Shown: positions 20,750 through 29,243 of the stretch, piece after piece
Layout: every line of letters starts with the position of its first letter
Position numbering within the stretch: position 1 is the first letter of the stretch
IMG/VR virus record: IMGVR_UViG_3300042865_001583
Coordinates: 1-29,418 of that record
From: a virus
Reading direction: 5' to 3' (one strand)
DNA: 29,418 nucleotides
Notes under the pieces: generated by a model
The model's input: only the letters and a program-made list of their open reading frames with translations
Told to the model about the DNA's origin: nothing
Database searches by the model: none
Program-made: the position numbers and the translations under genes

Positions 20750-21418
20750 TCAAACCGTTACGATGATGGCGGGCTGCCGGCGCAACCACTCGGCCTCGGA
20801 TCGCGTCTTCCAGCCTCGCGCATGACGGCGCTTCGACATCCGCGTCTTGCTCGCCCATTGGTGGATGGCGCCAAACTGCGGCACCACGAAAGAGAACTTG
20901 ATCTTGGCGAGGTTGGTGAAGCGTTTCGACGCGAGTACCGCGACCACCTCATAGACGCCGGACTTCGCCTGCGCCGACAGGCCGCGCTCGATCTTGCGGG
21001 CATAGGGCTGAGTGTTGACGAAGATATACTCCCGCGCTTCCGGCACCATGGCGCCAAACTGCACCTCTACACCGTCGGCAAACAACACATGAGACCTGGA
21101 GTAACGGCCGGAGCGTTCGGGAGAATGCTGCACCAGCATCTGCTCGATCCACTCGATCACGTCGCTAACCAGCTCGAACTCGAATGCGATCGTGCCGCTC
21201 GGCTTCACGCCCGCTATGTCGGCACCGCGGCGGCCGTCCACATAGGTCTCATGGTCGGGCAGCCGGCCGAGCGCGCGTGTGTTGATCTGCTGCGCTTCTA
21301 CCAGCTGCGCCTGGGCGAAGCTGGCGATCGCTGCGCTCTGCGCCGCCGGCGACAGATCCTGCGACAGGATCAGCTCGACATCGCGGTCGATCGGCTGGAC
21401 GCGCGCCCGAACCGGCAT
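20750..21418 (-). CDS. phage neck / minor tail protein (gp10-like)
   Basis: 222 residues. The N terminus is helical (DRDVELILSQDLSPAAQSAA, then IASFAQAQLVEAQQINTRAL). Beta-rich sections follow, with FEFELVSDVIEWIEQMLVQH and SGRYSRSHVLFADGVEV, then EAREYIFVNTQPYARKIERG. The pattern around NTQPYARKIERGLS resembles the HK97 gp10-type neck proteins, in which a Tyr-Ala-x-x-[IL]-E-x-G segment is common. It lies between the head-closure gene and the tail terminator, the usual position for a head-tail joining protein. The assignment is medium-strength. Confidence 0.65.
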   Translation of the reverse strand: MPVRARVQPIDRDVELILSQDLSPAAQSAAIASFAQAQLVEAQQINTRALGRLPDHETYVDGRRGADIAGVKPSGTIAFEFELVSDVIEWIEQMLVQHSPERSGRYSRSHVLFADGVEVQFGAMVPEAREYIFVNTQPYARKIERGLSAQAKSGVYEVVAVLASKRFTNLAKIKFSFVVPQFGAIHQWASKTRMSKRRHARGWKTRSEAEWLRRQPAIIVTV

Positions 21419-21768
21419 CAGCCGCGGGCCGTGATGTCATATGCGATCAGCACGCCACCAACCCGGCGCGTCCTGTCATCGACCAACTCGATATTCTGGG
21501 TTTTGCCCCGGATAATCGCTTTGTCGGATCCGCCGGTGCTGAATGGCACTGGAAACCCCTTGGCCTCGACATCCTCGGCCAGCACAATCAGGCGGCTATC
21601 GCCCTGCTTGATGCCGCCGACGAGATCCTTTGGCTGATAGCCCGTCACTCGAGCAAGAACCTGCGCTTCGATCGGTGCGCCTGAAGGCACGTTCCGGCGC
21701 AACGTGATCACCTCACCGACATCGGCAATCATTTCGCGATAGTCGCGGCGGGCCTGGGCGGCGTCCAT
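21418..21768 (-). CDS. phage head-closure / stopper-like protein
   Basis: 116 residues from ATG 21768; upstream sequence in this frame is cysteine-rich and unlikely to be protein. It is a beta-rich protein: REMIADVGEVITLRRNVPSG, an IEAQVLARVTGYQPKDLVGG segment, and strands around KTQNIELVDDRTRRVGGV. The GEVITLRR opening and the later QVLARV strand are typical of siphophage head-closure proteins that plug the connector after DNA packaging. A tiny 15-codon frame (21766-21811) ends in TGATG overlapping its start and could couple translation. Its last base is shared with the next gene's start. Confidence 0.65.
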   Translation of the reverse strand: MDAAQARRDYREMIADVGEVITLRRNVPSGAPIEAQVLARVTGYQPKDLVGGIKQGDSRLIVLAEDVEAKGFPVPFSTGGSDKAIIRGKTQNIELVDDRTRRVGGVLIAYDITARG

Positions 21769-21820
21769 CAGATCAGCGCCTCGATCGCGACATATGAGTG
21801 CTGAACCATGGTCATCGCGC

Positions 21821-22357
21821 TCACACCCGCATCGTTTTGTACGGCTGCAGCAGGCTGTCGGCGACGCGCCGCATTGCGTCCGCTGCGCCATCTGGCAGGC
21901 TGTAATCCCAGCGACCGACACCGTCTACGGTCTTGCTCTTTACGGCACCCTCGTCATCCGGAACGGCATCACGCAGCGCGCCAGCCATCATAATGATGGC
22001 ATGTTTGATCTGGACCGGAACCGGCTGCGCAGCCTCACCGCCTCCATAGCCCGCGAGCCAGCGAAATTGTCGCGACCGTCCGTCGCTAGAAAGCGTATCG
22101 CTGACTGTCGAGATGTAGGGTGGCAGCGGCAGATCGGTGACATCGACCGAGCAATGCGCCGGCACCGTGATCTCCAGCGTTTGCCGTCCGATCGCTATGC
22201 CGTACAGGCCATAAGAGCCTTCGATCTGCGCTTGAGCGATCGCCAGCAACATGCTGACGTACGAATCCCCGTCGCCCGCCGAGAAGACCTTGGCCGCGCG
22301 CGCCTCGTCCGGCGTCACGACGGCGGTCGGTCTCTGGATGACGACAGGGATTTGCAC
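21821..22357 (-). CDS. phage head-tail connector protein (gp6-like adaptor)
   Basis: 178 residues from GTG 22357, with AGGA nine bases upstream. It has a helical N terminus with TPDEARAAKVFSAGDGDSYV and SMLLAIAQAQIEGSYGLYGI, a beta section (QTLEITVPAHCSVDVTDLPL), and a C-terminal helical bundle (HAIIMMAGALRDAVPDDEGA). The last residues (ADSLLQPYKTMRV) match the Leu-Leu-x-PY-[KR] ending that many gp6-like connector proteins share. These proteins form a ring below the portal and attach the head to the tail. Order after the capsid and before the closure protein supports this. Confidence 0.75.
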   Translation of the reverse strand: MQIPVVIQRPTAVVTPDEARAAKVFSAGDGDSYVSMLLAIAQAQIEGSYGLYGIAIGRQTLEITVPAHCSVDVTDLPLPPYISTVSDTLSSDGRSRQFRWLAGYGGGEAAQPVPVQIKHAIIMMAGALRDAVPDDEGAVKSKTVDGVGRWDYSLPDGAADAMRRVADSLLQPYKTMRV

Positions 22358-22361
22358 AGGA

Positions 22362-22613
22362 TCAGTCCTGCTGCTTCTTCAGGTTCGCCTCGACGGCTTC
22401 TTCTTCCGACAGATCCGGATCGTTGAAGTCGATGCGATTCTGGTCGGCCGTTGTGTCCTTGCGCGGGTCGTTGTCCACCGCGGGATGGTCGACATCGATG
22501 CCGGCGGTCTGGTTCGGCGCGCCGGACGGCGAGAAGGTCGTGGCGGGCTTGACGTTCGCCTTTTCCGAGCCGTGGTCGTCCTTCGCGGTCGTTTCGTTCT
22601 TGTGAGCGGCCAT
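22362..22613 (-). CDS. small acidic, disordered phage protein
   Basis: 83 residues, with AAGGAGG five bases before ATG 22613, the strongest ribosome binding site of the late operon. It is hydrophilic and almost entirely low-complexity, rich in Asp, Asn, Lys and Glu (DHPAVDNDPRKDTTADQNRI), with a short helix at the end (DLSEEEAVEANLKKQQ). It has no hydrophobic core or cysteine. The strong binding site implies substantial expression. It may act as a capsid accessory or scaffold-like protein, judged only by its place directly after the capsid gene. No family known. Confidence 0.6.
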   Translation of the reverse strand: MAAHKNETTAKDDHGSEKANVKPATTFSPSGAPNQTAGIDVDHPAVDNDPRKDTTADQNRIDFNDPDLSEEEAVEANLKKQQD

Positions 22614-22686
22614 GCTGGCCTCCTTTGATCGTGATGGCAGGGACGTATCCGGCGGGCCGCAGCCCGCCAGGTGTCTTGCGAGCCGC

Positions 22687-24105
22687 TTACGAGGCTGCGA
22701 CCTTCAGCGCCTTCATCGGCTCCGGATTGTAGACGCCGCCACCGACGCGCTTGACGGTGTAGAAATGCACGAACGGCTTGTTGGTGTAGGGATCGCGCAG
22801 CACCGAGATGCCGATGCGATCGATCACCAGGTACGTCGCTTCCATGTCGCCATAGAGAGCGGCGATGTTGCCAGCTGCGACCGCCGGCATGCCCGGGACT
22901 TCGACGATCGGAGCGCCATTCAGGGTCTGCGGTTCGCCGGCGATATAAGACGGCTGCCACAGATAGTTGCCCTGGCCATCCTTCAACTTGCGCGCTGCGC
23001 CGAGCGAGCCTCGGTTGATGTACAGCTTGGCATTCGCCGCAAAGTCCGACGGCAGGCTGTACATCAGGTCGATGAAGCCATCGCCGGAAAGCGCAGCGGC
23101 CGAGCCGGTGACCGTGGTCTTGATGTCGCCCCACGGATGACGGGCGGCATTGGCGGCACCGGTGACATAAGTCAGGATGCCATACGGCTTGTTCGTGCCG
23201 TCACCGGACAGGAACGCGATGCCTTCCTGGCGAGCGAACTCGGTGTCGACTTCGGCGGCGAGCCAATCCTCGAGATCGATCGCAGCATCATCGAGCAGCT
23301 GCTGGGAGATCGCGGGGTTGGCGTAGAGTTCGCCCGGCGAGAAGTCGAGCGAGCCGAAGGTGGGCGTCGAGGTCGCAGGACGCGATGCCGTTTCACCGAC
23401 CCAGCCGGAGCCGACAGCGCGGTCGTTGAACAGCTTCTTGAAGCCAGCCACCGAGATAGAGATGACCCGGGCATTCTGCCGGATCATCGAGATCTGCTTC
23501 AGCTTGTTGACGATGGTGCGGTCCCACTCGACCGGGGCCACGTAACCGCCCTCGCCATCCGTGCTCTTGGTGAGTGCCGCATTCGGCGTGCCGTGACGCA
23601 TGTTCGCCTTGAAGGCGGCGATATATTCCGGCGAGGTCGCTGGCAGGTCGCCGATGACGCTACCGCCGGCGGCATTGGCGGCCACTTTGGCGTTCAGGTC
23701 GTCGATCGCCTTCTGGAACGACGTCTGGAGGTCGCCGACGGCGTTGTTGACCTTGTCCAGCTTCTCCGCCGTGACAACGTCGGCAAAGCCTTTCTTCATG
23801 CCAGCGATTTCCTCGCTGTGGACCTTCTTGAACTCTTCGAAGGCAGCCTGGAGCTGGCCGAGCATGGCCTTGGGATCGCTTGCGTCTGCGCGCGGACGGG
23901 CGAACTGAACGGCACGCGGCAAGCTGGCGAGCGCAGTCGAGGCAGACATTGTCTTCGGCAGAATGAGTGCCGGTCGGATGCTTGCGGCCGGCACCGCCAA
24001 GCAGGCGGTCGCGACATGACCAGCGATGGAGGCGTCTGGGGTGAGCATGAAAGCGCACGCCAGCGCCGCGATGGCGCACAGCGCCACAACGTTTCGAATA
24101 TTCAT
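22687..24105 (-). CDS. HK97-fold major capsid protein with signal-peptide-like N terminus
   Basis: 472 residues; AAGGGG eight bases before ATG 24105 fixes the start. Residues about 6-21 (VVALCAIAALACAFML) form a hydrophobic stretch after a positive start, resembling a signal peptide or membrane helix, which is unusual for a capsid protein. A coiled-coil delta-like domain follows (about 78-140: EEFKKVHSEEIAGMKKGF and onward). The HK97 core begins near 165 (TDGEGGYVAPVEWDRTIVNK, VGSGWVGETASRPATSTPTF, ISQQLLDDAAIDLEDWLAAE) and ends with the YLVIDRIGISVLRDPYTNKP strand set. In HK97 the N-terminal delta domain is removed by the head protease encoded next door. An internal Met53 is an alternative start without a good binding site. 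Major building block of the head. Confidence 0.92.
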   Translation of the reverse strand: MNIRNVVALCAIAALACAFMLTPDASIAGHVATACLAVPAASIRPALILPKTMSASTALASLPRAVQFARPRADASDPKAMLGQLQAAFEEFKKVHSEEIAGMKKGFADVVTAEKLDKVNNAVGDLQTSFQKAIDDLNAKVAANAAGGSVIGDLPATSPEYIAAFKANMRHGTPNAALTKSTDGEGGYVAPVEWDRTIVNKLKQISMIRQNARVISISVAGFKKLFNDRAVGSGWVGETASRPATSTPTFGSLDFSPGELYANPAISQQLLDDAAIDLEDWLAAEVDTEFARQEGIAFLSGDGTNKPYGILTYVTGAANAARHPWGDIKTTVTGSAAALSGDGFIDLMYSLPSDFAANAKLYINRGSLGAARKLKDGQGNYLWQPSYIAGEPQTLNGAPIVEVPGMPAVAAGNIAALYGDMEATYLVIDRIGISVLRDPYTNKPFVHFYTVKRVGGGVYNPEPMKALKVAAS

Positions 24106-24117
24106 TGGAATTGCCCC

Positions 24118-25044
24118 TTATGAGCGGATGGTTGCCAGTAGTCCGGAGATGCCGGACCAATCGTCGCCAGCTTTTGGCTGGGTCGAGCCGCCTTTCGACG
24201 GTTCGAGGGCAGCGCCTGGCGTACCCTCTTCCGGAGCAGCGCCTGGCGTGCTCCTGATCGCTTTGATCTTCGCTCGCGCATCGGCGCGCGACATGCCGGC
24301 CGAGACCAGCGTCAATTCCATGGACCGCAGATCGTTGGCGGCGCGATCCTTCGCCTTGGCGTCAGGATCGTCCGTCACCGCGTCTGCGGAGAGCAACGCA
24401 TCGGCAAATCCACGCTCGATGGCCTGCGAGCCCGACATGTAGGTCTCGGCGTCCATCCATTTACCGACCTGCTTGGCATCTTGCCCAGTCCGCGCGGCGT
24501 AGAGATCGATCATCGCCTGATCGAACGGCTGCAGCCATTCGGCCGTCTCCGCCATGTCGTGCCGGTTCCCCACGGCGATGATCCAACAATTATGGATCAT
24601 GATGAAGGACGATGCGCCGATCTCGATATTGTCTCCAGCCATCGCGATAATCGATGCGGCCGAAGCCGCCATGCCCATAATCTTCACCGTCACCGGCTGC
24701 GGATGCTCGCGCAGCACGTTGAAGATGGCAATTCCTTCGAACATATCGCCACCGGGCGAATTGATCTGTACCTCAATCGGGCGCGGCCCGATCGCGCGCA
24801 GCGCTGAGGCTACGGATTTGGCAGTGATCCCGCCGCCGGACCAGAAGTCCTCGCCGATCACGTCGAACATTGTGATGACTGCGTCACCGACCTCAAGCGC
24901 CCGCAAGCCTGCGGCCTCGCTCGACCAACGGTCGAATACTTCCGGCTTCGTGAAGGCGTGGACGTCCTGTCGGACGGGCAACGGCATGGCGCCAGGGCGC
25001 GGCTTGGCCATCGCACGAGGGCGACGGCTATTCTTCGTCTTCAT
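24118..25044 (-). CDS. ClpP-type (S14) phage head maturation protease
   Basis: 308 residues from ATG 25044, preceded by GAGGA nine bases upstream and overlapping the portal gene by 17 bases; starts at 25101 and 25011 are less supported. The ClpP fold is clear: QINSPGGD at 93-100, the G-x-A-A-S nucleophile elbow with Ser128 (GMAASAAS), the MIHN motif with His151, and an ERGFADALL segment whose Asp215 fits the third triad residue. The enzyme removes the capsid delta domain (and scaffold) during head maturation. The C-terminal region (about 240-308) is low-complexity; it contains a nine-residue repeat (TPGAAPEEG / TPGAALEPS) encoded by a near-perfect 14-bp direct repeat at 24209-24222 and 24236-24249. 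This tail may serve as an internal scaffold, by analogy with fused protease-scaffold proteins. Confidence 0.9.
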   Translation of the reverse strand: MKTKNSRRPRAMAKPRPGAMPLPVRQDVHAFTKPEVFDRWSSEAAGLRALEVGDAVITMFDVIGEDFWSGGGITAKSVASALRAIGPRPIEVQINSPGGDMFEGIAIFNVLREHPQPVTVKIMGMAASAASIIAMAGDNIEIGASSFIMIHNCWIIAVGNRHDMAETAEWLQPFDQAMIDLYAARTGQDAKQVGKWMDAETYMSGSQAIERGFADALLSADAVTDDPDAKAKDRAANDLRSMELTLVSAGMSRADARAKIKAIRSTPGAAPEEGTPGAALEPSKGGSTQPKAGDDWSGISGLLATIRS

Positions 25045-26377
25045 CTTCGTCGTCCTCGGTTTCAGTCGGAGGCGGCACGGGCTTCGGCTTCGGATCTTCA
25101 CTCAGCGGAGGTCCGCTGTTGTTGCCCATAAGCCCCTGGCCGAGCTCGTCCGAGCCTTCGGTGTCAGATCGCGGCATATCCAGAAGATCGCGGACTTCGT
25201 TCTGCGTCATAAACGGCTTATGGCCGCCGGCGCCGAGTGCCTTGGAGAAGAAGTCTCCCTGCTCTGCAATAGATCCGCGTAGCAGCGCTCCGGCGTTGTA
25301 CTTGATCGAGAACTTCTCCTGATCCGCGTCATCGAGCAGCACGCGCTCCCCGGCTTGCTGCCACGCCTCGAACCATGGTCCGAGCGCGTATTGAACAAAG
25401 AATTGGCCGAGAGCATAAATGCCTGACCCCCAGCTCGTCTCGTCGACCATCAGAAGCGGTCGTGGCACGCCGGTGAAACGTGCGATCTCCTCGACCTGCA
25501 TCTTGCGGATCTCAAGCAGCTGCGCGTTGCGCGAGTTGCTCGCAATCGTCGACATCTTCATCCCCTCTTCGAGGATGAGGTTCTTGCCGGCGTTCTCGGC
25601 GCCTTCTTTCTCTTCCAGACTGCGCTTCAGCCGGATGTACGCCGCATCCGACATCTTTTGAGGATGCTCAAGCGCTGTGCCAGCCAGCATGCCGTTCTTG
25701 AACATGCGGCCAGCAGCGAGATCCGCGGCGAGCGCAAGGGCAATGGCTTCAGCGGCTTGCTTGACGACTGAAAGGCCGGATACTCCGTCAAGCGAGATGC
25801 CGCGCAGGTGCAGGATGTCCCGCGCCTCATAGTCGCGATATCCGCCACTTTTTGGCGTATATCGGTAGAAAACCGACCAATCATCGCGCTGTTTCGCTTC
25901 AACTCGATCCGGATCGAGGGGGATGAGCTGCGAAACAGTCTCCTTCCGAGCGCGCAGACTGTAGCTGCGCAGCACCAGAGCGTAAGCGTTGCCTTTGACC
26001 AGTGCCCGCAGCTGCATCAGGGCTTTGAAGTCAAAGGCCGACTGCCAGCTGTTCGGCTGTCGGTGCAGAACCTTATAGAGGCTGTGTTTGGTCGCCTTCT
26101 TCTTTGTATCTTCCACGATCAGCTGCAGCGGAAGCATGCCGATCGCGGAGCTGATCAAGGTCACCGCCCGGAACATCGCCGGGTTCTTCATTGCCCGCTC
26201 GACGTTGACCGAGATACCGGTCGCCGTCATGTCGCCGAGGCGCATCATTTCGATTAGGCGAGGATCGTCCAACGAAAGATATGCTGTCGACTGCGCCGCA
26301 TGGATGATGGGCTCTCGCCGCTCCGCCACCACGTCGCCGTTGCGGCGGAATACGTCAAGAATGCCCATCGGCCTCAT
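25028..26377 (-). CDS. phage portal protein (HK97 family)
   Basis: 449 residues; the ATG at 26377 overlaps the terminase stop by four bases (ATGA), and an in-frame ATG at 26368 is also possible. Recognisable blocks: RAVTLISSAIGMLPLQLIVE near 70-90, LYKVLHRQPNSWQSAFDFKA (about 100-120), NAYALVLRSY, the RDILHLRGISLDGVSGLSVV block, FKNGMLAGTALEHP, and the FTGVPRPLLMVDETSWGSGI segment. All are typical of HK97-type portals, which form the dodecameric DNA gate of the head. The C terminus is strongly acidic (TETEDDEDEDEE), which is common for portals and may contact scaffold. It follows the terminase and precedes the protease in the standard order. Confidence 0.92.
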   Translation of the reverse strand: MRPMGILDVFRRNGDVVAERREPIIHAAQSTAYLSLDDPRLIEMMRLGDMTATGISVNVERAMKNPAMFRAVTLISSAIGMLPLQLIVEDTKKKATKHSLYKVLHRQPNSWQSAFDFKALMQLRALVKGNAYALVLRSYSLRARKETVSQLIPLDPDRVEAKQRDDWSVFYRYTPKSGGYRDYEARDILHLRGISLDGVSGLSVVKQAAEAIALALAADLAAGRMFKNGMLAGTALEHPQKMSDAAYIRLKRSLEEKEGAENAGKNLILEEGMKMSTIASNSRNAQLLEIRKMQVEEIARFTGVPRPLLMVDETSWGSGIYALGQFFVQYALGPWFEAWQQAGERVLLDDADQEKFSIKYNAGALLRGSIAEQGDFFSKALGAGGHKPFMTQNEVRDLLDMPRSDTEGSDELGQGLMGNNSGPPLSEDPKPKPVPPPTETEDDEDEDEE

Positions 26378-28257
26378 ACCATCAGGATGCCGCGGGTCTC
26401 ATAAACAGAGGGCCCCTGCGCGCCGAGTTCATTCGTGGCCGCGCCGGCGGCCATGGCGGTCGTGACAATTCCGTCGATGCGACCGCGCGACTTTGCTTTG
26501 TCGAAGCAGCGGTTGTCCTGCCCATCAGCATCAATGATTGCATTTGCCGCACACATGTATGTCACCGGCGAATTATCGATCGTGATCGTGCCGTCGAGGA
26601 TATGGTCCTCAAGCCGCTCGATCGACGACGGCATGGTCAGCTGCTTCTCCTCGAAGACTCGCCGCTTACCCTGATTATGGCGAACCAGCTTCAGTCCGTT
26701 GCCTTCCGGCTTGTCCGGCCCCTCAAAGAGCCAGACCGGCAGGCTGATCTGTTCGCAAGCTGCGATGAAGTCGGCCATGCCCGCGACGTCGAACGCCATG
26801 AACTCGATATCGTGCTCGGCAACGAGCTTTGCGACCTCGGCCGCGGCGAACGTCTTGTCGATGGTGGCGCCAGGCACCGCCGTGAAGTCGACGTCGGGGT
26901 CAGCCGCCCACTCGACATACTTGGCGACGTCGCGACGCGCGCGGTCGGCCAGGCCGTTCTCTGTCGTCCAATACCAGGTCTTGACGAATAGGTGCTCCGG
27001 CTCGCCAGTCTCGGCGTTGGCGTCGCGCTTCCAGCACGCAGATAGCGCGGTCAGATCGTTCTTCTTCGACAAATCGAGCGACAGCCAGCACTTCTCGCCC
27101 TTGTGGTCGGCCGGATCGACCTTGGCCTGGACGGCTGCCCATGGCTCTTCGTCCATCCAGAAGCCGGCGACACCGAGCGGAATGCCGAAGTACAACCGCT
27201 TGACCGACATCGCCGTCGATAGGCGCTGCTTGGCCGTGTTGACCTCTCCGCGGATGTTCTCGATCGGAAACGTTATGTTGAGCGCCGGCAGCGCCTTCAC
27301 CCAACAGTCTTCGTTCTCGAACACCTTCTCGTGGTCAGCCTTGTCGACGCGCGCGATGAACGAGAACGCCTCGTCGTCGATGAACTCCCCACGCACCACA
27401 CGCTGATAAAACTCGGAATACTCGGTACCGACCAGCTGCGTCGAAGCAGGCGTGTTGGTCCCGAGCAGCATCAGCGCGTCGCCCGGCATCTTGGCGATGG
27501 CGCGCATCCACGTCTCAATCGAGTTGTTGCTCTTGAACTCGTGGATTTCGTCGGCGCTGACCAGCGTCGGCTTCGGGCCCGAGATCGCCTCGCCGTTCGC
27601 CAGCGACTGGAATACCGACTTGGTACTGGGGTGCTCGATCTTGAATGCGTTGTCGAGAAAGCCGCGGATCACGACCTCGCCGACGGACTCCAGCGTTGTG
27701 TTCTCCTCTGGATCGGTTCCAGGGATTGGGGACCGACACATGGCAGCGGCGTCCTTGAACAGGACGTTCGCCGTCTGCTTATCCTGTCCGATCGCATAGA
27801 CCTTGGCGCGCGGGACGCCGTAATAGCCCATCATGTACAGGCCGATGGCCGCCATCAGTGGCGACTTCGCCTGTCCTTTGCCGGTCTCAAGCCAGCCGGA
27901 GCGAAAACGCATCCGGCCACTTTCCTTGCGCCAGCCGAAAAGCGATCCGACAACAAACGCGTGCCAGGGCAACAGCTCGAATGGCTGGCCGACCTTGGCG
28001 CCCTCCGTGATCGACAAAGCGCTCGGGAAGAACCCGAAGGCATGCTCTGCTCGATCCGGCGCCCAATGCAGGCCCCGCGCAGCGCCGTCGACCAGATCTT
28101 TTAGATGACGCTCAGCAGCATGACGGGCCAGCTCACCGGAAACGATCTTGCCGTCAACGACATCCCGCGCCCACTGCGTCGTTCGATCACTTGGGAACCG
28201 CGCGGAGGTACCCGCCGCCGATGACCGACTGCTTTTGCTTCTGGACCTTGCCACCAT
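26374..28257 (-). CDS. phage terminase large subunit
   Basis: 627 residues from ATG 28257; no other in-frame start fits, so it overlaps the small-subunit gene by 71 bases. N-terminal ATPase: a Walker A-like ETGKGQAKS at 124-132, Walker B TLVSADE at 231-237, and the GTNT coupling motif near 266-269. C-terminal nuclease: SLDLSKKNDLTAL with Asp395 and Asp401, the AFDVAGMADF strand, and a late FDKAKSRGRIDGIVTTAMA segment whose Asp completes the metal site. The protein pumps DNA into the head and cuts concatemers. Length and motif spacing agree with the HK97-type large terminases. Confidence 0.93.
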   Translation of the reverse strand: MVARSRSKSSRSSAAGTSARFPSDRTTQWARDVVDGKIVSGELARHAAERHLKDLVDGAARGLHWAPDRAEHAFGFFPSALSITEGAKVGQPFELLPWHAFVVGSLFGWRKESGRMRFRSGWLETGKGQAKSPLMAAIGLYMMGYYGVPRAKVYAIGQDKQTANVLFKDAAAMCRSPIPGTDPEENTTLESVGEVVIRGFLDNAFKIEHPSTKSVFQSLANGEAISGPKPTLVSADEIHEFKSNNSIETWMRAIAKMPGDALMLLGTNTPASTQLVGTEYSEFYQRVVRGEFIDDEAFSFIARVDKADHEKVFENEDCWVKALPALNITFPIENIRGEVNTAKQRLSTAMSVKRLYFGIPLGVAGFWMDEEPWAAVQAKVDPADHKGEKCWLSLDLSKKNDLTALSACWKRDANAETGEPEHLFVKTWYWTTENGLADRARRDVAKYVEWAADPDVDFTAVPGATIDKTFAAAEVAKLVAEHDIEFMAFDVAGMADFIAACEQISLPVWLFEGPDKPEGNGLKLVRHNQGKRRVFEEKQLTMPSSIERLEDHILDGTITIDNSPVTYMCAANAIIDADGQDNRCFDKAKSRGRIDGIVTTAMAAGAATNELGAQGPSVYETRGILMV

Positions 28258-28732
28258 TGTTGCGCCGGCGCGGCGTGACGGTCAGCTCTGCCTCGGCGGC
28301 TGACGCCATCGCGTTCGCGTCCTTCAAAATTGTGAACCACGGATTGTACGCGGGCTGCTTCTTGCCCTTGCGCGGGAAGACCGCCCCCTCATCCGCGACG
28401 TGGCGCATTGCGATCTCATAGAGCACGTAGGAGTCGACCAGGCGCTTGACCTGACGCTCGTTGGCATTCGCCAACTTCTCGGAACTACGGAGTTCGCCGA
28501 TGATGATGCGCCACTGGCGCCGGGCGAGATCCTGGTCGAGCTCATCGGTGAACTGCGCCGCCCAATTCGGCTCGGTCAGCCCATCGACGACGGATAGCTC
28601 TGGCCGCGGCAGCGGTGCAGTCGGCGCCGATACCGCCGCAATCTTCGGCTTTGCTGGCCGCGGCGTCGGCTGCTGGCCTTTCGGCCTGCGCCCAGCGCCA
28701 CTTCGCTTACCACCCCACTGCTTGCCGGGCAT
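28187..28732 (-). CDS. phage terminase small subunit (P27 family)
   Basis: 181 residues, with AGGTGG just before ATG 28732. The N terminus is a basic, Gly/Pro-rich segment (GGKRSGAGRRPKGQQ), a common opening of P27-type small terminases. It is followed by a helical core with DELDQDLARRQWRIIIGELR, NERQVKRLVDSYVLYEIAMR, the FPRKGKKQPAYNPWFTILKD block and an ANAMASAAEAELTVTPRRR tail. The NPWFTILKDA...AELTVTPRRR arrangement is characteristic of this family. The protein recognises the packaging site and delivers DNA to the large subunit. It precedes the large subunit and follows the HNH gene, a classic packaging module. The 145 bases between it and HNH hold no gene. Confidence 0.85.
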   Translation of the reverse strand: MPGKQWGGKRSGAGRRPKGQQPTPRPAKPKIAAVSAPTAPLPRPELSVVDGLTEPNWAAQFTDELDQDLARRQWRIIIGELRSSEKLANANERQVKRLVDSYVLYEIAMRHVADEGAVFPRKGKKQPAYNPWFTILKDANAMASAAEAELTVTPRRRNNGGKVQKQKQSVIGGGYLRAVPK

Positions 28733-28877
28733 TTTCCACCTAAAACAGCGAATTCAACTTGATTTATTCGATAGCAACTGCAGGCACTTGCGAGGCCAAT
28801 TCTGAGCAAAACCCCGATGGGTCCCCCTTGAATTTTGGTCTCAGTGCGTATGCTTGTCCCACATCGGTGTCCGCTCC

Positions 28878-29243
28878 CTAAGCCTTGGACTTTTTGACCA
28901 CCCCCCGGGGGTCGCATCGGTTCCACGGATGCTCCGGGTCGAGCGGTCGGCCATGGACATCGGTCCCGTGAACGACGCGGTGGCCGAACTGCTCGGCCGT
29001 CCTGATCTTGTGGCACGGCTCGCAGAGGCACCGGATATTGCTGTCGTCATCCGACCCACCTTGCGACAGCGGGATGATGTGATCCGGCACCGTCGATGGG
29101 GTGATAATTCCCTTCGCATCGCAGTCTCGACATAGCGGCTCAGCCGCAAGGCGACGAAGACGCTGCGCTACACCGCGGCGGCCACGAAGGCGTCCAGGCT
29201 CAGGCTCTCGGTTACGATAGCGCCGATCAAGCGGTTTAGGCAC
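28878..29243 (-). CDS. HNH endonuclease
   Basis: 121 residues from GTG 29243, overlapping the upstream gene by eight bases. A strongly basic N terminus (RRYRNREPEPGRLRGRRG) is followed by the metal-binding framework: Cys-Arg-Asp-Cys near 38-41, the DHIIPLSQGGSDDDSNIRCL block with the catalytic Asp-His pair, and CEPCHKIRTAEQFG as the second Cys pair and final His. In HK97-like phages an HNH protein next to the terminase assists DNA cleavage at the packaging site, and its position here fits that role. It could alternatively be a free-standing homing-type nuclease, but the packaging context is more likely. A GC-rich palindrome lies in its last codons. Confidence 0.85.
   Translation of the reverse strand: MPKPLDRRYRNREPEPGRLRGRRGVAQRLRRLAAEPLCRDCDAKGIITPSTVPDHIIPLSQGGSDDDSNIRCLCEPCHKIRTAEQFGHRVVHGTDVHGRPLDPEHPWNRCDPRGVVKKSKA
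28900..28912. repeat. GC-rich palindrome near the packaging genes
   Basis: ACCCCCCGGGGGT is an odd-centred palindrome of 13 bases within the 3' end of the HNH gene. In HK97-like phages the cohesive-end site lies near the HNH and small-terminase genes, so it is worth noting as a candidate cos element. No further evidence supports that. Confidence 0.25.

Noticed and set aside
21766-21811. 15-codon minus-strand frame between connector and head-closure genes
   Set aside because: Too short to support as a gene; noted only as possible translational coupling.
10062-24123. Long + strand reading frames opposite the tail and head genes (for example 10062-11405, 15936-17132, 20588-21637 and 22612-24123)
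   Set aside because: Each lies antisense to a gene with recognisable protein family features, has Arg/His-rich composition typical of GC-rich shadow frames, and lacks a ribosome binding site.
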